DNA of 64,000 nt from an uncultured Kushneria sp. (GCF_947497025.1 NZ_CANMFC010000001.1:558001-622000), one strand, 5' to 3'; positions 45,714-56,795 are shown, numbered from the stretch's first letter. The notes: generated by a model from the sequence alone, not told the origin. Numbers and translations are program-made.

Positions 45714-46961
45714 ATGGCCTGGAATGAGCCTGGTGGTGGCGGCAATAATAACCAGCAGGACCCCTGGAGTGGTGGTGATCGCCGCGGTGGTAATGGCGGT
45801 GGCAATAAAAACCAGGGTGGTGGACCTCCTGATATCGATGAAGTGATCAGGAAACTGCGCAACAAGCTTAATGGGTTGCTGGGTCGTCGACAGCTTCGTT
45901 CTGTCAACAACGGTGATGATAATGGCAGCAATCAGGGCGGCGGCGGTGGTCGCAGTGCTCTGTTGCTGCCCATTATTGTTCTGATTGTGGGTGTTGTGGT
46001 CTGGGCGGGATCAGGATTTCATCTGATCGACCAGTCCGAGCGAGGCGTCGTATTCCGCTTCGGCAAGTATACCAATACCATCGGACCGGGCCTGCACTGG
46101 AACCCGCCGCTGATCGATCGGGTGGAAAGCGTCAACGTGACTCGAATCCGCTCTGCCAGTCAGACAGACTCGATGCTTACACGTGATGAAAATATCGTGC
46201 GTGTCAGCATCTCGTCCCAGTATGTGGTCTCGGACCCGCATGCGTTTCTGGTCAACGTTCGCGGCCCCGAAATGACGCTGCAGAACGCCATGGACAGCGC
46301 CCTTCGTCAGGAAGTGGGTAACATGGAGCTGCAGCAGATTCTGACCACCGGTCGTGAAGAGCTGGCCGGCGATATCTACGATCGTCTGACCTCCTATCTG
46401 GAAGCTTATGGCACCGGTATTCGATTGCAAACGGTCAACATGGAGTCCACCGCACCGCCGGATCAGGTGCAGGACGCCTTTGATGATGTTATCCGTGCCC
46501 GTGAAGAGCAGCAGCGCACCATTAACCGCGCCAACGCCTATCGCGATGCCATTCTGCCGGAAGCCGAGGGTCAGCGTCAGCGCATGATCGAGGAAGCCCA
46601 GGGGTACAAGGCGGCGGTCGTTGCTGATGCACAGGGTGATGCCAACCGTTTCATCTCGCTACTGGGTGAATACGAGAAAGCGCCGGATGTCACGCGTCAG
46701 CGTCTGTATCTGGACACCATGACCGAGATTCTGTCGAATACGCCCAAGGCGCTGGTCGATCTGGGTGAAGGCAATGATGCCGTCACGGTCCTGCCGCTCA
46801 ATCAGATGGGACGTGGTGACAACAGCGGCAAAAGTGACAACAGCCAGAGCAATGATGTGGATGCGCGTCAGCTTGAGCAGCTCTCTCAGCAGGTCGTCGA
46901 GCACATGAGAAGCAATCAGAAGCAAAACAACGGTCGCAGCAGCCTGCGGGAGGGACGCTAA
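45714..46961 (+). CDS. hflK: FtsH regulator HflK
   Basis: SPFH/prohibitin-family membrane protein of 415 residues. A cytoplasmic Gly/Asn/Gln-rich N-terminus (1-38) leads to one transmembrane segment at about 82-99. The SPFH domain follows (SERGVVFRFGKY, GPGLHWNPP), then an alanine/glutamate-rich coiled coil. With HflC it forms a large periplasmic cage around the FtsH protease. GGAGAAG precedes the ATG. Its stop overlaps the hflC start by one base. Confidence 0.95.
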   Translation: MAWNEPGGGGNNNQQDPWSGGDRRGGNGGGNKNQGGGPPDIDEVIRKLRNKLNGLLGRRQLRSVNNGDDNGSNQGGGGGRSALLLPIIVLIVGVVVWAGSGFHLIDQSERGVVFRFGKYTNTIGPGLHWNPPLIDRVESVNVTRIRSASQTDSMLTRDENIVRVSISSQYVVSDPHAFLVNVRGPEMTLQNAMDSALRQEVGNMELQQILTTGREELAGDIYDRLTSYLEAYGTGIRLQTVNMESTAPPDQVQDAFDDVIRAREEQQRTINRANAYRDAILPEAEGQRQRMIEEAQGYKAAVVADAQGDANRFISLLGEYEKAPDVTRQRLYLDTMTEILSNTPKALVDLGEGNDAVTVLPLNQMGRGDNSGKSDNSQSNDVDARQLEQLSQQVVEHMRSNQKQNNGRSSLREGR

Positions 46962-47932
46962 TGTTCAATAATCGCGCCCTTGTCATCGTCATCGTACTGG
47001 GCATTCTTGCCTGGGTGGGCAGTGCCAGCCTTTATACGGTCAACGAAACCGAACGAGGCATCAAGCTGCGTTTCGGTGAAATCGTGGAAAACGATATTCA
47101 GCCGGGACTTCATTTCAAGTGGCCCGTGCTCAATACGGTCCGGCTGTTTGATACCCGTGTTCTGTCAGTCGATGCCAGTGCCACACGCTATCTCACCAGC
47201 GATTCCAAGGCGGTCATCGTGGATTCGTTCGTGAAGTGGCAGATCATCAATCCGGCGCAATACTACGAAGCCACGCGCGGCAGCGAACAGGCGGCCGAGC
47301 GCCTGATTGCACCACGGACCGATGAGGCCCTGCGTAACAAGTTCGGCCAGACGACACTGACGCAGATCGTGCGCGAGCGTCCCGCGACGCAAAGCGACAA
47401 TCAGGAAGTGGTCAAGAAGGTGCAACAGGAAGACAGCGATGTGGCTACCGAACGGGATGAGTTGATGGTGGATCCCATCTCTCAGCTTGATCAGGCCATG
47501 CGTCGTGAGCTTGGTGTGCGCATTCTCGATATTCGTGTCAAGCGGATCGAGCTGCCCGGTGAAGTCACCCAGGCAGTGTATGAGCGCATGAACTCGCAGC
47601 GTGAGCAGGCGGCTCGAGGCTATCGTGCCGAGGGTACACGTCAGGCAGAAGAGATTCGGGCCGATGCTGATCGCCAGCGTGAAGAGACGCTCGCCAGCGG
47701 TCGTCAGATCGCCGAGACTACCCGCGGTGAGGGCGATGCGGCAGCGGCAGCCATCTATTCGGCGGCCTATCAGCAAAATGCCGGATTCTTTGATTTCTAT
47801 CGCACACTGCAGGCCTATCGTGAAAGCTTCAAGGGTCAAAATGATCTGATGGTGCTGAGCCCGTCGAGCAACCAGTTCCTGCAGCTTTTCAAGCAGGGGA
47901 ATGGTGACGCTTCTTCAGCGGCGACGCCCTGA
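46961..47932 (+). CDS. hflC: FtsH regulator HflC
   Basis: SPFH/prohibitin-family protein of 323 residues with an N-terminal membrane anchor (about 5-24), the ETERGIKLRFGEI and GLHFKWPVLNTVRLFDTR segments, and a long coiled coil ending near 285. It partners HflK in controlling FtsH. The start shares an A with the hflK stop (TAATG). The small DUF2065 gene (yjeT) that follows hflC in E. coli and Pseudomonas is not found; a terminator follows instead. Confidence 0.95.
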   Translation: MFNNRALVIVIVLGILAWVGSASLYTVNETERGIKLRFGEIVENDIQPGLHFKWPVLNTVRLFDTRVLSVDASATRYLTSDSKAVIVDSFVKWQIINPAQYYEATRGSEQAAERLIAPRTDEALRNKFGQTTLTQIVRERPATQSDNQEVVKKVQQEDSDVATERDELMVDPISQLDQAMRRELGVRILDIRVKRIELPGEVTQAVYERMNSQREQAARGYRAEGTRQAEEIRADADRQREETLASGRQIAETTRGEGDAAAAAIYSAAYQQNAGFFDFYRTLQAYRESFKGQNDLMVLSPSSNQFLQLFKQGNGDASSAATP

Positions 47933-47990
47933 CATCAGGGAAGATACCCGAGCGGGATTTCTCCGCTGACAAGTTGTGATAGTATTCTTC

Positions 47991-48017
47991 AACCGGGGGG
48001 CTACCCCCGGTTTTTTT
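47991..48017 (+). terminator. Rho-independent terminator after hflKC
   Basis: A 9-bp stem (AACCGGGGG with CCCCCGGTT), a 4-base loop and seven T residues, about 60 bases after hflC. Confidence 0.9.
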
Positions 48018-48097
48018 GTGGCTGTCGATAGTCGTGATGTGGTGCCTGTTCCGGTGCTGTTCGGGTCACCTTTTTTACTTTTGCCAGGGCATGTTCA

Positions 48098-49282
48098 ATG
48101 ACCATTGCGGATCGCTGGCTGCTGCCGGACGGTATGGATGAAGTGCTGCCACCTCAGGCGCTGCGCATGGAGTCGCTGCGCCGTGGCCTGATGGATCTCT
48201 ACTATCGCTGGGGGTATGACCTGGTCATGCCGCCGCCGGTAGAATTTCTGGACTCGCTTCTGACCGGCGCCGGCACTGACCTTGATTTACAGACGTTCAA
48301 GCTGACCGATCAGCTGACCGGTCGCCTGATGGGCGCCAGTGCTGACGTCACGCCCCAGGTGGCCCGAATGGATGCTCATTCCCTGCGGCGTCAGGGGCCG
48401 GTGCGGCTGTGCTACTGCGCTCATGTACTGCGTGCCAGAGCCGATGAGCATCAGGGTGGGCGCAGTCCCGTTCAGGCAGGTCTTGAGCTTTTTGGTCATG
48501 CCGGCATCGAGGCTGATATCGAGATCGTGAAGCTGGCCCTCGCCAGCCTGTCCTTTGCCGGGGCCCGCGATGTCCATCTGGCCATCGGGCATATCGGCAT
48601 CTATCGTGCACTTGCTGAAGAGGCGCAGCTGGAAGACGACGTCGAGTCGCTGATTTTTGAGGCGCTGGAGCGCAAGGCGGTCTCGGAAGTTGATCAACTG
48701 ATCGAGCAACACATCGGGGATGCCGAGCTTGCCGCCATGTTCAAGCAGCTGCCGCGTCTGCACGGCAGCGCTGACGTGCTAAAGCGCGCCCGGGACATCT
48801 TTGCCAATGGTTCGCAGGCCATTATCGAGGCGCTGGATCAGCTGACCTCGCTACATGAGGTTCTGCGCGAGGCACATAAGGAAGTCACGCTCTATTTTGA
48901 TCTGGCAGAACTGCGTGGCTATCAGTATCACACGGGGCTGGTGTTTGCCGCTTACGTACCCGGCTACGGTCAGGCGCTGGTCAAGGGCGGTCGCTATGAC
49001 GATACCGGTCGTGCGTTCGGGCGACCCCGTCCGGCGACTGGTTGTTCCATGGATCTCAAGCAGCTGGCGACGCTTTGCCAGCGCGCGCCGTCCCACGACG
49101 GTATCTGGGCGCCCGAGGAACAGGATGAAGCTCTGAGCCGACGCATCCATGAGCTACGTGATGCCGGTGAGCGGGTCGTTCAGCAGTTGCCGGGGCAGTC
49201 TACGGATGCACTGGCTCACTTCTGTGATCGTCAGCTCATCCGGCGGGGTGGCGCCTGGCAGCTCGAGTCGCTCGCCAACTGA
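48098..49282 (+). CDS. hisZ: ATP phosphoribosyltransferase regulatory subunit HisZ
   Basis: Protein of 394 residues, a HisRS paralogue without the anticodon-binding domain. Class II synthetase-like features remain: DRWLLPDGMDEVLPPQA, the DVTPQVARMDAH segment, QAGLELFG, and GGRYDDTGRAFGRPRPATG. It activates the short-form HisG catalytic subunit for the first step of histidine synthesis; hisG is not in this window. As in Pseudomonas, it lies between hflC and purA. Confidence 0.94.
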   Translation: MTIADRWLLPDGMDEVLPPQALRMESLRRGLMDLYYRWGYDLVMPPPVEFLDSLLTGAGTDLDLQTFKLTDQLTGRLMGASADVTPQVARMDAHSLRRQGPVRLCYCAHVLRARADEHQGGRSPVQAGLELFGHAGIEADIEIVKLALASLSFAGARDVHLAIGHIGIYRALAEEAQLEDDVESLIFEALERKAVSEVDQLIEQHIGDAELAAMFKQLPRLHGSADVLKRARDIFANGSQAIIEALDQLTSLHEVLREAHKEVTLYFDLAELRGYQYHTGLVFAAYVPGYGQALVKGGRYDDTGRAFGRPRPATGCSMDLKQLATLCQRAPSHDGIWAPEEQDEALSRRIHELRDAGERVVQQLPGQSTDALAHFCDRQLIRRGGAWQLESLAN

Positions 49283-49323
49283 ATTTGACATCCGGTGTCT
49301 GCCCCTTCCGGGCAGGCCTTTGA

Positions 49324-50634
<1,311 letters not shown>

Positions 50635-50656
50635 GTCGTGATGGGTGCTGACTTCC

Positions 50657-50684
50657 AATCCCTGATGATTCATCAGGGATTTTT
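50657..50684 (+). terminator. Rho-independent terminator after purA
   Basis: A 10-bp stem (ATCCCTGATG and complement) with a 3-base loop and a T run, 23 bases after purA. Confidence 0.9.
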
Positions 50685-50750
50685 AGTGTCCGGGCATGGT
50701 GCCGGGGCTTTAGAGCCTGAAGCTATCATGCTGATTGGCAAGGAAGTGGG

Positions 50751-50779
50751 TTCACACCGTCTGTAATGAGGACTAAAAT
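50751..50779 (+). promoter_or_regulatory. Promoter of the suf operon
   Basis: TTCACA (50751-50756), a 17-base spacer, and TAAAAT (50774-50779) lie 30 bases before the sufR start codon and after the purA terminator. Confidence 0.6.
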
Positions 50780-50784
50780 AGTAC
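50771..50784. promoter_or_regulatory. IscR/SufR-type operator over the suf -10 element
   Basis: GACTAAAATAGTAC contains a perfect ACTA-AAA-TAGT inverted repeat. It matches the core of the type 1 IscR site (GACTRWWWYAGTC) except for one base near the end. It covers the -10, which suits repression by the Rrf2-family regulator encoded just downstream. Confidence 0.6.
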
Positions 50785-50809
50785 GCAATAAGTCAGGCAA
50801 GAGGCCGAC

Positions 50810-51277
50810 ATGCTGAAGCTGTCGAAAATGAGCGATTACGGAGCGGTGGTGATGGCGCAGATTTCGCGTCATCCGGACTGCTCGCATGCGGCTGCCGATA
50901 TTGCCGATCGCGTCGGACTGCCTCGACCCACCGTCAGCAAGACACTCAAGCTTTTATTGCGTGCCGGGCTTTTGACATCGCAGCGGGGTGTCAACGGCGG
51001 CTATCGGCTGGCCCGCTCGGCCAGCGCCATCACGGTGCGCGATATCATCACCGCCATTGATGGTCCGGTGGCCATGACCGAATGTAGTCACGGCCACGGA
51101 GATTGTGACCTGATGGCCAGCTGTGGCGTGGCCAGTAACTGGCAGCGCGTGTCGCTGGCCGTCCGGCAGCTGCTGGACAGTGTCACGCTGGCTGACCTGG
51201 CGCATGATGCGCCAATCAAATTGCCCGTACAGCTGCCCATACAGAGTGTGGCACTCGGTGAGGCGCGCAGGCTCTGA
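50810..51277 (+). CDS. sufR: Rrf2-family regulator of the SUF operon (IscR-like)
   Basis: Protein of 155 residues. A winged helix (about 1-75; LPRPTVSKTLKLLLRAGLL, GGYRLAR) is followed by cysteines C92, C99 and C105, spaced almost exactly like the IscR [2Fe-2S] ligands (92, 98, 104). It heads the suf operon, fitting the class of SUF-linked Rrf2 regulators that sense Fe-S status and repress when holo. An IscR-type operator sits on the promoter. The name sufR is used by position; it is not related to the cyanobacterial SufR. Confidence 0.85.
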   Translation: MLKLSKMSDYGAVVMAQISRHPDCSHAAADIADRVGLPRPTVSKTLKLLLRAGLLTSQRGVNGGYRLARSASAITVRDIITAIDGPVAMTECSHGHGDCDLMASCGVASNWQRVSLAVRQLLDSVTLADLAHDAPIKLPVQLPIQSVALGEARRL

Positions 51278-51356
51278 CGGACCGCAGACGATATAACACG
51301 ACGGTTCCGACCAACGACCGATGAGACGAACAGTACCCGTTTGAGGGGAGAGGATC

Positions 51357-52799
51357 ATGGCTACCGAAGCAATGGAGCAGCTTGCTCGTCGCGAGTACAA
51401 GCAGGGGTTTGTGACCGATATCGAAAGCGATACGGTTCCCCCCGGGCTCGACGAAAGCGTTATCGCCTTTATCTCGCAGAAAAAGGGCGAGCCGCAGTGG
51501 ATGCTGGACTGGCGTCTTGAGGCCTATCATCAGTGGCTCAAGATGACGTCACCTTCCTGGGCGCATCTTGATTATCCGCCGATCGATTATCAGGCAATTT
51601 CGTATTTCAGTGCGCCCAAAAAGCCGGAAGACCGTCCCCAGAGTCTGGATGAGGTCGATCCCAAACTGCTGGAAACCTACGAGAAGCTGGGTATCCCGCT
51701 GCATGAGCGAGCCGCTCTGGCCGGTGTGGCCGTGGATGCCGTCTTTGACTCGGTGTCCGTGACCACCACCTTCAGAGAAAAGCTGGCCGAGGCCGGCGTC
51801 ATCTTCTGCTCGATCTCGGAAGCCATTCGTGAGTATCCCGAACTGGTGCGCCAGCATCTGGGCACGGTCGTCCCTCAGGGGGACAACTACTTTGCCGCGC
51901 TCAACTCGGCGGTCTTTACCGATGGGTCGTTTGTCTACATCCCTGAAGGCGTTACCTGCCCGATGGAGCTGTCGACCTATTTCCGCATCAATGCCGCCAA
52001 TACCGGCCAGTTCGAGCGGACGCTGATTGTCTGCGACAAGCGCGCTCAGGTGTCCTACCTGGAAGGTTGCACGGCGCCGCAGCGTGACGAGAATCAGCTG
52101 CACGCCGCGGTCGTCGAGCTGGTGGCGCTGGAAGATGCCTATATCAAGTATTCCACCGTCCAGAACTGGTATCCGGGTGATGAAGACGGCAAGGGTGGCA
52201 TCTATAACTTCGTGACCAAGCGTGGCGACTGCCGCGGTGACCGTTCCCGCATCAGCTGGACACAGGTCGAGACCGGTTCTGCCATCACCTGGAAGTATCC
52301 GTCCTGCCTGCTGCGCGGCAACGAGAGCAAGGGTGAGTTCTACTCGGTGGCGGTCACCAACGGTCGTCAGCAGGCCGATACCGGCACCAAGATGATCCAT
52401 ATCGGCAAGGACACCTCCTCGACGATCGTCTCGAAGGGGATTGCCGCCGGTAAAAGCAACCAGTCCTATCGAGGTCTGGTCAAGGTGTCGCCACGAGCCA
52501 CCGGCAGCCGTAACTTTACCCAGTGCGACTCGCTGTTGATTGGCGACAAGTGCGGCGCCCATACCTTTCCCTATCAGGAAATCGGTAACAGCCGCTCTAC
52601 CATCGAGCACGAGGCGACCACCTCGAAAATCGGTGACGACCAGCTCTTTTACTGCAAGAGCCGCGGTATTTCGGAAGAAGACGCGGTCAGCATGATCGTC
52701 AACGGCTTTTGCAAGGACGTCTTCCAGGAACTGCCGATGGAGTTTGCGGTAGAGGCCGAGGCGCTGCTGAGCGTTACGCTTGAAGGTTCAGTCGGCTAA
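51357..52799 (+). CDS. sufB: Fe-S cluster assembly scaffold SufB
   Basis: Protein of 480 residues with the right-handed beta-helix core of SufB. Conserved parts are [13 protein letters not shown], the [21 protein letters not shown] region, [37 protein letters not shown], and the C-terminal [12 protein letters not shown]. It receives persulfide from SufS and builds clusters with SufC and SufD. AGGGGAGAGG precedes ATG 51357. A 10-bp GC hairpin separates it from sufC. Confidence 0.97.
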   Translation: MATEAMEQLARREYKQGFVTDIESDTVPPGLDESVIAFISQKKGEPQWMLDWRLEAYHQWLKMTSPSWAHLDYPPIDYQAISYFSAPKKPEDRPQSLDEVDPKLLETYEKLGIPLHERAALAGVAVDAVFDSVSVTTTFREKLAEAGVIFCSISEAIREYPELVRQHLGTVVPQGDNYFAALNSAVFTDGSFVYIPEGVTCPMELSTYFRINAANTGQFERTLIVCDKRAQVSYLEGCTAPQRDENQLHAAVVELVALEDAYIKYSTVQNWYPGDEDGKGGIYNFVTKRGDCRGDRSRISWTQVETGSAITWKYPSCLLRGNESKGEFYSVAVTNGRQQADTGTKMIHIGKDTSSTIVSKGIAAGKSNQSYRGLVKVSPRATGSRNFTQCDSLLIGDKCGAHTFPYQEIGNSRSTIEHEATTSKIGDDQLFYCKSRGISEEDAVSMIVNGFCKDVFQELPMEFAVEAEALLSVTLEGSVG

Positions 52800-52810
52800 T
52801 AACAGTTGAG

Positions 52811-52835
52811 GCGGGCAGCCCCGGTGGCTGCCCGC
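52811..52835 (+). other. Hairpin between sufB and sufC
   Basis: A perfect 10-bp stem (GCGGGCAGCC and complement) with a 5-base loop and no T tract, 11 bases after sufB. It may stabilise the sufB 3' end or set the sufB to sufCDS ratio. Confidence 0.5.
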
Positions 52836-52893
52836 GCTGGCAATTTCGTGTAGCCGCCCGGCGGCGCAATCATTACAGAATCAGGGTTACAAC

Positions 52894-53646
52894 ATGCTCG
52901 AGATCAAGGATCTTCACGCGACGGTGGAAGGCAACGAAATCCTCAAGGGAATCACGTTGTCCATCAAGCCCGGTGAAGTACACGCCATCATGGGCCCCAA
53001 CGGTGCCGGCAAGTCGACACTGTCGGCTGTACTGGCCGGTCGTGATGGCTATGAGGTCACTCAGGGCACCATCACGTTTGATGGCAAGGATCTCATGGAA
53101 ATGGAAGTGGAAGAGCGTGCGCAGGCAGGCCTTCTGATGGGCTTTCAGTATCCGGTCGAGATCCCGGGGGTCAAGAACATCTATCTGCTCAAGTCAGCGC
53201 TCAATGCACAGCGCGCAGCGCGCGGGCTTGACGAGATGCCGGCACCCGAGTTCATGAAGCTGATCAAGGAAAAGATCGCGTTCATGAAGATGGATTCAAG
53301 TTTTTTGCATCGCGCCGTCAACGAAGGGTTTTCGGGCGGCGAGAAAAAGCGTAACGAAATTCTGCAGATGCTGGTGTTGCAGCCGAAGCTGGCCCTGCTT
53401 GACGAAATTGACTCCGGCCTTGATATCGACGCCATGAAGGTCGTGGCCGAAGGTGTCAATTCTCTGCGTGACGAAAATCGCGCCATTTTGATGGTAACGC
53501 ACTATCAGCGCTTGCTTGATCACATCACGCCTGATCAGGTTCACGTGCTGATTGACGGCCGTATCGCCAAATCCGGCGATCGTCATCTGGCCGAAGAGCT
53601 TGAAGCGCGCGGTTATGAATGGGTTATCGAGGAGCCGGCCGCATGA
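52894..53646 (+). CDS. sufC: Fe-S cluster assembly ATPase SufC
   Basis: ABC-type ATPase of 250 residues. Walker A GPNGAGKST is near residue 35, Q-loop GFQYP follows, signature FSGGEKKRNE near 146, and Walker B LLDEIDSGLD near 169. It binds SufB and SufD, and its ATP cycle reshapes the scaffold. Its stop overlaps the sufD start by 4 bases (ATGA). Confidence 0.97.
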   Translation: MLEIKDLHATVEGNEILKGITLSIKPGEVHAIMGPNGAGKSTLSAVLAGRDGYEVTQGTITFDGKDLMEMEVEERAQAGLLMGFQYPVEIPGVKNIYLLKSALNAQRAARGLDEMPAPEFMKLIKEKIAFMKMDSSFLHRAVNEGFSGGEKKRNEILQMLVLQPKLALLDEIDSGLDIDAMKVVAEGVNSLRDENRAILMVTHYQRLLDHITPDQVHVLIDGRIAKSGDRHLAEELEARGYEWVIEEPAA

Positions 53647-54965
53647 GTCTGCCTGACACACTCGTGAAGCGCCTGCATGAAGCCCCTGTCGGTGAGCCCG
53701 AGTGGCTTGCCGAAAAGCGTCGTGCCGGAGCTTTACACCTGGAAACGGTCGGCTTTCCCACCCGTCGTGATGAGGCGTGGAAGTACACTGACATGTCCCG
53801 GTTCTCCAGTCTTGAATTTGGTCAGGCTGACAGTGCAGAGCTCGATCAGGCCCGCCTTGATGCGCTCAAGCTGGATATCGATGCCTGTCGGCTGGTCTTT
53901 GTTGACGGTCTTTTCAATGCCGAGCTGTCCGACCCTGCGCCGAGCGCCGGGGTCACCGTGATGCCCTTGTCTCAGGCACTGGAAGGTGATCAGCATGCCA
54001 TCAGTGAACAGCTGGGACAGCTCACCGGCATCGATTTCTCGGCCTTTACAGCACTGAATACTGCGCTGACCGGTGAAGGTGTGGTCGTGAACATCGGCAA
54101 GGGGCAGGCGATAGAAAAGCCGATTTATCTGTTGTTCATCTCGCGCAACAATTCAGCCCCTGTCATGAGCCACCCGCGTATTCTGGTGCGCTGTGGCGGT
54201 GAGAGTGAAGCCACGTTGATTGAGCATTACGTGGGCGAGCAGGACGCTGCCAACCTGACCAATGTCGTTACCGAGATCGAGATGTCACCGGCCTCCCGGC
54301 TTTCGCACTACAAGCTCCAGGAGGCGAGCCAGAGTGAATATCACGTGGCCAGCATTCAGGTGGATCAAAAGCGTGACACGAATTTCACCTCTCACAACCT
54401 GAATCTGGGTGGTGCCGTGGTGCGTAACGATATCGTGACCGATCTCAACGATGAAAATGCCACGGTGGATTTGCTGGGGCTTTTCTTCGGTCAGGATCGT
54501 CAGCACATCGATAACCACACCAAGGTCAATCACAACGCGCCGCGCACCTACTCCAACGAGAACTACAAGGGTATTCTCGATGGCCGTGCTCGGGGTGTCT
54601 TCAATGGCCGGGTGTATATCAAGCGGGATGCCCAGCAGGTGCTGGGGTATCAGAGCAACGCCAACCTGTTGCTCTCCGATCGTGCCGAGATTGATACCAA
54701 GCCCGAACTCGAGATTTACGCAGACGATGTGCAGTGCTCTCACGGCACGACCACCGGTCAGCTCGATGAGAACGCCATCTTTGCCCTGCGCGCCCGAGGC
54801 ATTGATGAGCAGATGGCCCGCGGGCTTTTGACGCTGGCCTTTGCCAACGAAGTCATGCAGCGTATTCGCCATGGTGCGCTGACCGATCGTGTCGAACGTG
54901 CGGTAGCGGGCAAGCTGCCTGACCGCTTCAACCTCGAAAGTCTGGTAGAAGATACTTCGCTATGA
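53643..54965 (+). CDS. sufD: Fe-S cluster assembly protein SufD
   Basis: SufB paralogue of 440 residues. The beta-helix region ends with EIYADDVQCSHG, containing the conserved cysteine and histidine (E. coli C358 and H360), and GQLDENAIFALRARGI follows. It completes the SufBC2D complex. The ATG at 53643 overlaps the sufC stop, and the gene in turn overlaps sufS by 4 bases, so the three are tightly coupled. Confidence 0.95.
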   Translation: MSLPDTLVKRLHEAPVGEPEWLAEKRRAGALHLETVGFPTRRDEAWKYTDMSRFSSLEFGQADSAELDQARLDALKLDIDACRLVFVDGLFNAELSDPAPSAGVTVMPLSQALEGDQHAISEQLGQLTGIDFSAFTALNTALTGEGVVVNIGKGQAIEKPIYLLFISRNNSAPVMSHPRILVRCGGESEATLIEHYVGEQDAANLTNVVTEIEMSPASRLSHYKLQEASQSEYHVASIQVDQKRDTNFTSHNLNLGGAVVRNDIVTDLNDENATVDLLGLFFGQDRQHIDNHTKVNHNAPRTYSNENYKGILDGRARGVFNGRVYIKRDAQQVLGYQSNANLLLSDRAEIDTKPELEIYADDVQCSHGTTTGQLDENAIFALRARGIDEQMARGLLTLAFANEVMQRIRHGALTDRVERAVAGKLPDRFNLESLVEDTSL

Positions 54966-56209
54966 GCATGACCGACGAACTCACGCTGGATGTTCAGGCC
55001 CTGCGCGCGGAATTTCCCGTGCTGGGCCGCAAGGTTCATGGGGACAAGGCGCTGGTCTATTTTGACAACGCTGCCACGACCCAGACCCCGAAAGCCGTGC
55101 TGGATACCTGGGTGGATTATTTTGAGCGCTACAACGCCAATATCCATCGCGGGCTGCATCGTCTGGCCGATGAAGCCACACAGGCCTATGAGCACAGCCG
55201 TGACACCGTGCGTGAGTTCGTCAATGCCGAAGATGTCCGCGAGATCATCTTTACGCGCGGTACCACCGAGGCCATCAACCTGGTGGCCCAGAGCTGGGGC
55301 CGCAGCCAGCTTGTCGAAGGCGACGAGATTCTGATCTCACGGCTGGAGCACCACTCCAACATTGTGCCGTGGCAGATGCTGGCGCAGGAGAAGGGACTCA
55401 CCATCCGGGTCATTCCGGTGGATGAGCGCGGTGAGCTGAACATGGCGGCCTACCGTGCGCTTTTCACGCCGAAAACCCGTCTGGTCTGTGTGGCGCACGT
55501 CTCCAATGCGCTGGGAACGGTCAATCCTGTTGCCGAGATGGCGCGCATTGCGCATGAGCATGACGCCCGCATTCTGGTGGATGGGGCGCAGGCGGTGGCG
55601 CATACGCGTGTCGATGTGCAGGCACTGGACGCTGATTTCTACGCCTTTTCGGGGCACAAGCTCTACGGGCCGACCGGGGTTGGCGTGCTGTATGGCCGTT
55701 TGTCCCTGCTCGAAGAGATGCCGCCCTGGCAGGGCGGTGGCGAGATGATCAAGACCGTCAGTCTCGAAGAAGGTACCCGTTTTGCCGAACCGCCTCACCG
55801 GTTCGAGGCGGGTACGCCCGCGATCGCCGAAGTGATCGCGCTGGAACGGGCCATTCGCTGGGTCACCAATCTTCATTTTGAGCTTCTGGAAGACTGGGAG
55901 CAGCGCCTTTTGAAGCATGCCACCGAGCGCATGAAAGGCATTGACGGCATGCGCATCATTGGCGAGGCGCCGCACAAGGCGGCCGTGATCTCCTTTGTCG
56001 TCGAGGGGGCTCATTCCCAGGATATCGGCCTGCTGGTCGATCAGTTCGGGGTGGCCATACGCACCGGACACCACTGCGCACAGCCCTTGATGCATCACTA
56101 CGGGCTCGATGCCACCTGTCGAGCGTCGTTTGCTGCCTACAATACGCTCGAAGAAGTGGACTACTTCGTCGATGCCCTGCAGCGTGTCGTGACCATGGTG
56201 CGGGATTGA
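54962..56209 (+). CDS. sufS: Cysteine desulfurase SufS
   Basis: PLP enzyme of 415 residues (group II desulfurase). The PLP lysine lies in FSGHKLYGPTG, and the catalytic cysteine in RTGHHCAQPLM near residue 364. It passes sulfur from L-cysteine to SufB, usually via SufE or SufU. Neither sufE nor sufU is in this operon, so the partner must be elsewhere. The start overlaps sufD by 4 bases. Confidence 0.95.
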   Translation: MSMTDELTLDVQALRAEFPVLGRKVHGDKALVYFDNAATTQTPKAVLDTWVDYFERYNANIHRGLHRLADEATQAYEHSRDTVREFVNAEDVREIIFTRGTTEAINLVAQSWGRSQLVEGDEILISRLEHHSNIVPWQMLAQEKGLTIRVIPVDERGELNMAAYRALFTPKTRLVCVAHVSNALGTVNPVAEMARIAHEHDARILVDGAQAVAHTRVDVQALDADFYAFSGHKLYGPTGVGVLYGRLSLLEEMPPWQGGGEMIKTVSLEEGTRFAEPPHRFEAGTPAIAEVIALERAIRWVTNLHFELLEDWEQRLLKHATERMKGIDGMRIIGEAPHKAAVISFVVEGAHSQDIGLLVDQFGVAIRTGHHCAQPLMHHYGLDATCRASFAAYNTLEEVDYFVDALQRVVTMVRD

Positions 56210-56231
56210 GCATGTTCAGAGAGGGTTATTG

Positions 56232-56795
56232 ATGAGTGCGATTGCATCCCTGCAAAAGGGGCACCAGCTACCGCTTCAGCGCAGTGTCGAGGCCATCTCG
56301 ATCCCCTTTGGCAAGCCGGTCTGGCTTGATGAGGACGAGACGGTTCAGGTCATGCAGGCGCTTGGGACATCGGTGTCGGTGCTTTTTAGAGGCAACATGT
56401 ATCTGATCGAAGGCTTTAACCTGGATGCTTTCGGCATGGAGCCCATGGAAAGGCCCCATCTACCCGATGGCGCTACCGACCAGGAGCTTGAAGACTTTGT
56501 CTGGCAACAGCTTCGTACCTGTTTTGACCCCGAGATACCGGTCGATATCGTTGAACTGGGCCTGGTCTATGGCTGTAAAATCACGACGCTGATCGATGGG
56601 CAAAAGATGGCCCAGGTCAAAATGACACTGACGGCACCCGGTTGTGGCATGGGTGAAGTTATTGCTGAAGATGCCAAACACAAGATTCTGGGTGCCGAGC
56701 AGATCAATCGGGTCAACGTTGAACTGGTTTTTGATCCCCCCTGGTCACGCGACATGATGAGTGATGAGGCAAAACTGGCACTTAACATGTTTTGA
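56232..56795 (+). CDS. sufT: Fe-S cluster assembly factor SufT (MIP18/DUF59)
   Basis: Protein of 187 residues. An N-terminal extension typical of SufT precedes the MIP18-like domain, which has DPEIPVDIVELGLVYG and the cysteine motif TAPGCGMGEVI. SufT helps mature Fe-S proteins under high demand. It follows sufS by 22 bases, with GAGGG before the ATG at 56232 (preferred over TTG 56229), and ends the operon at a terminator. Confidence 0.92.
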   Translation: MSAIASLQKGHQLPLQRSVEAISIPFGKPVWLDEDETVQVMQALGTSVSVLFRGNMYLIEGFNLDAFGMEPMERPHLPDGATDQELEDFVWQQLRTCFDPEIPVDIVELGLVYGCKITTLIDGQKMAQVKMTLTAPGCGMGEVIAEDAKHKILGAEQINRVNVELVFDPPWSRDMMSDEAKLALNMF

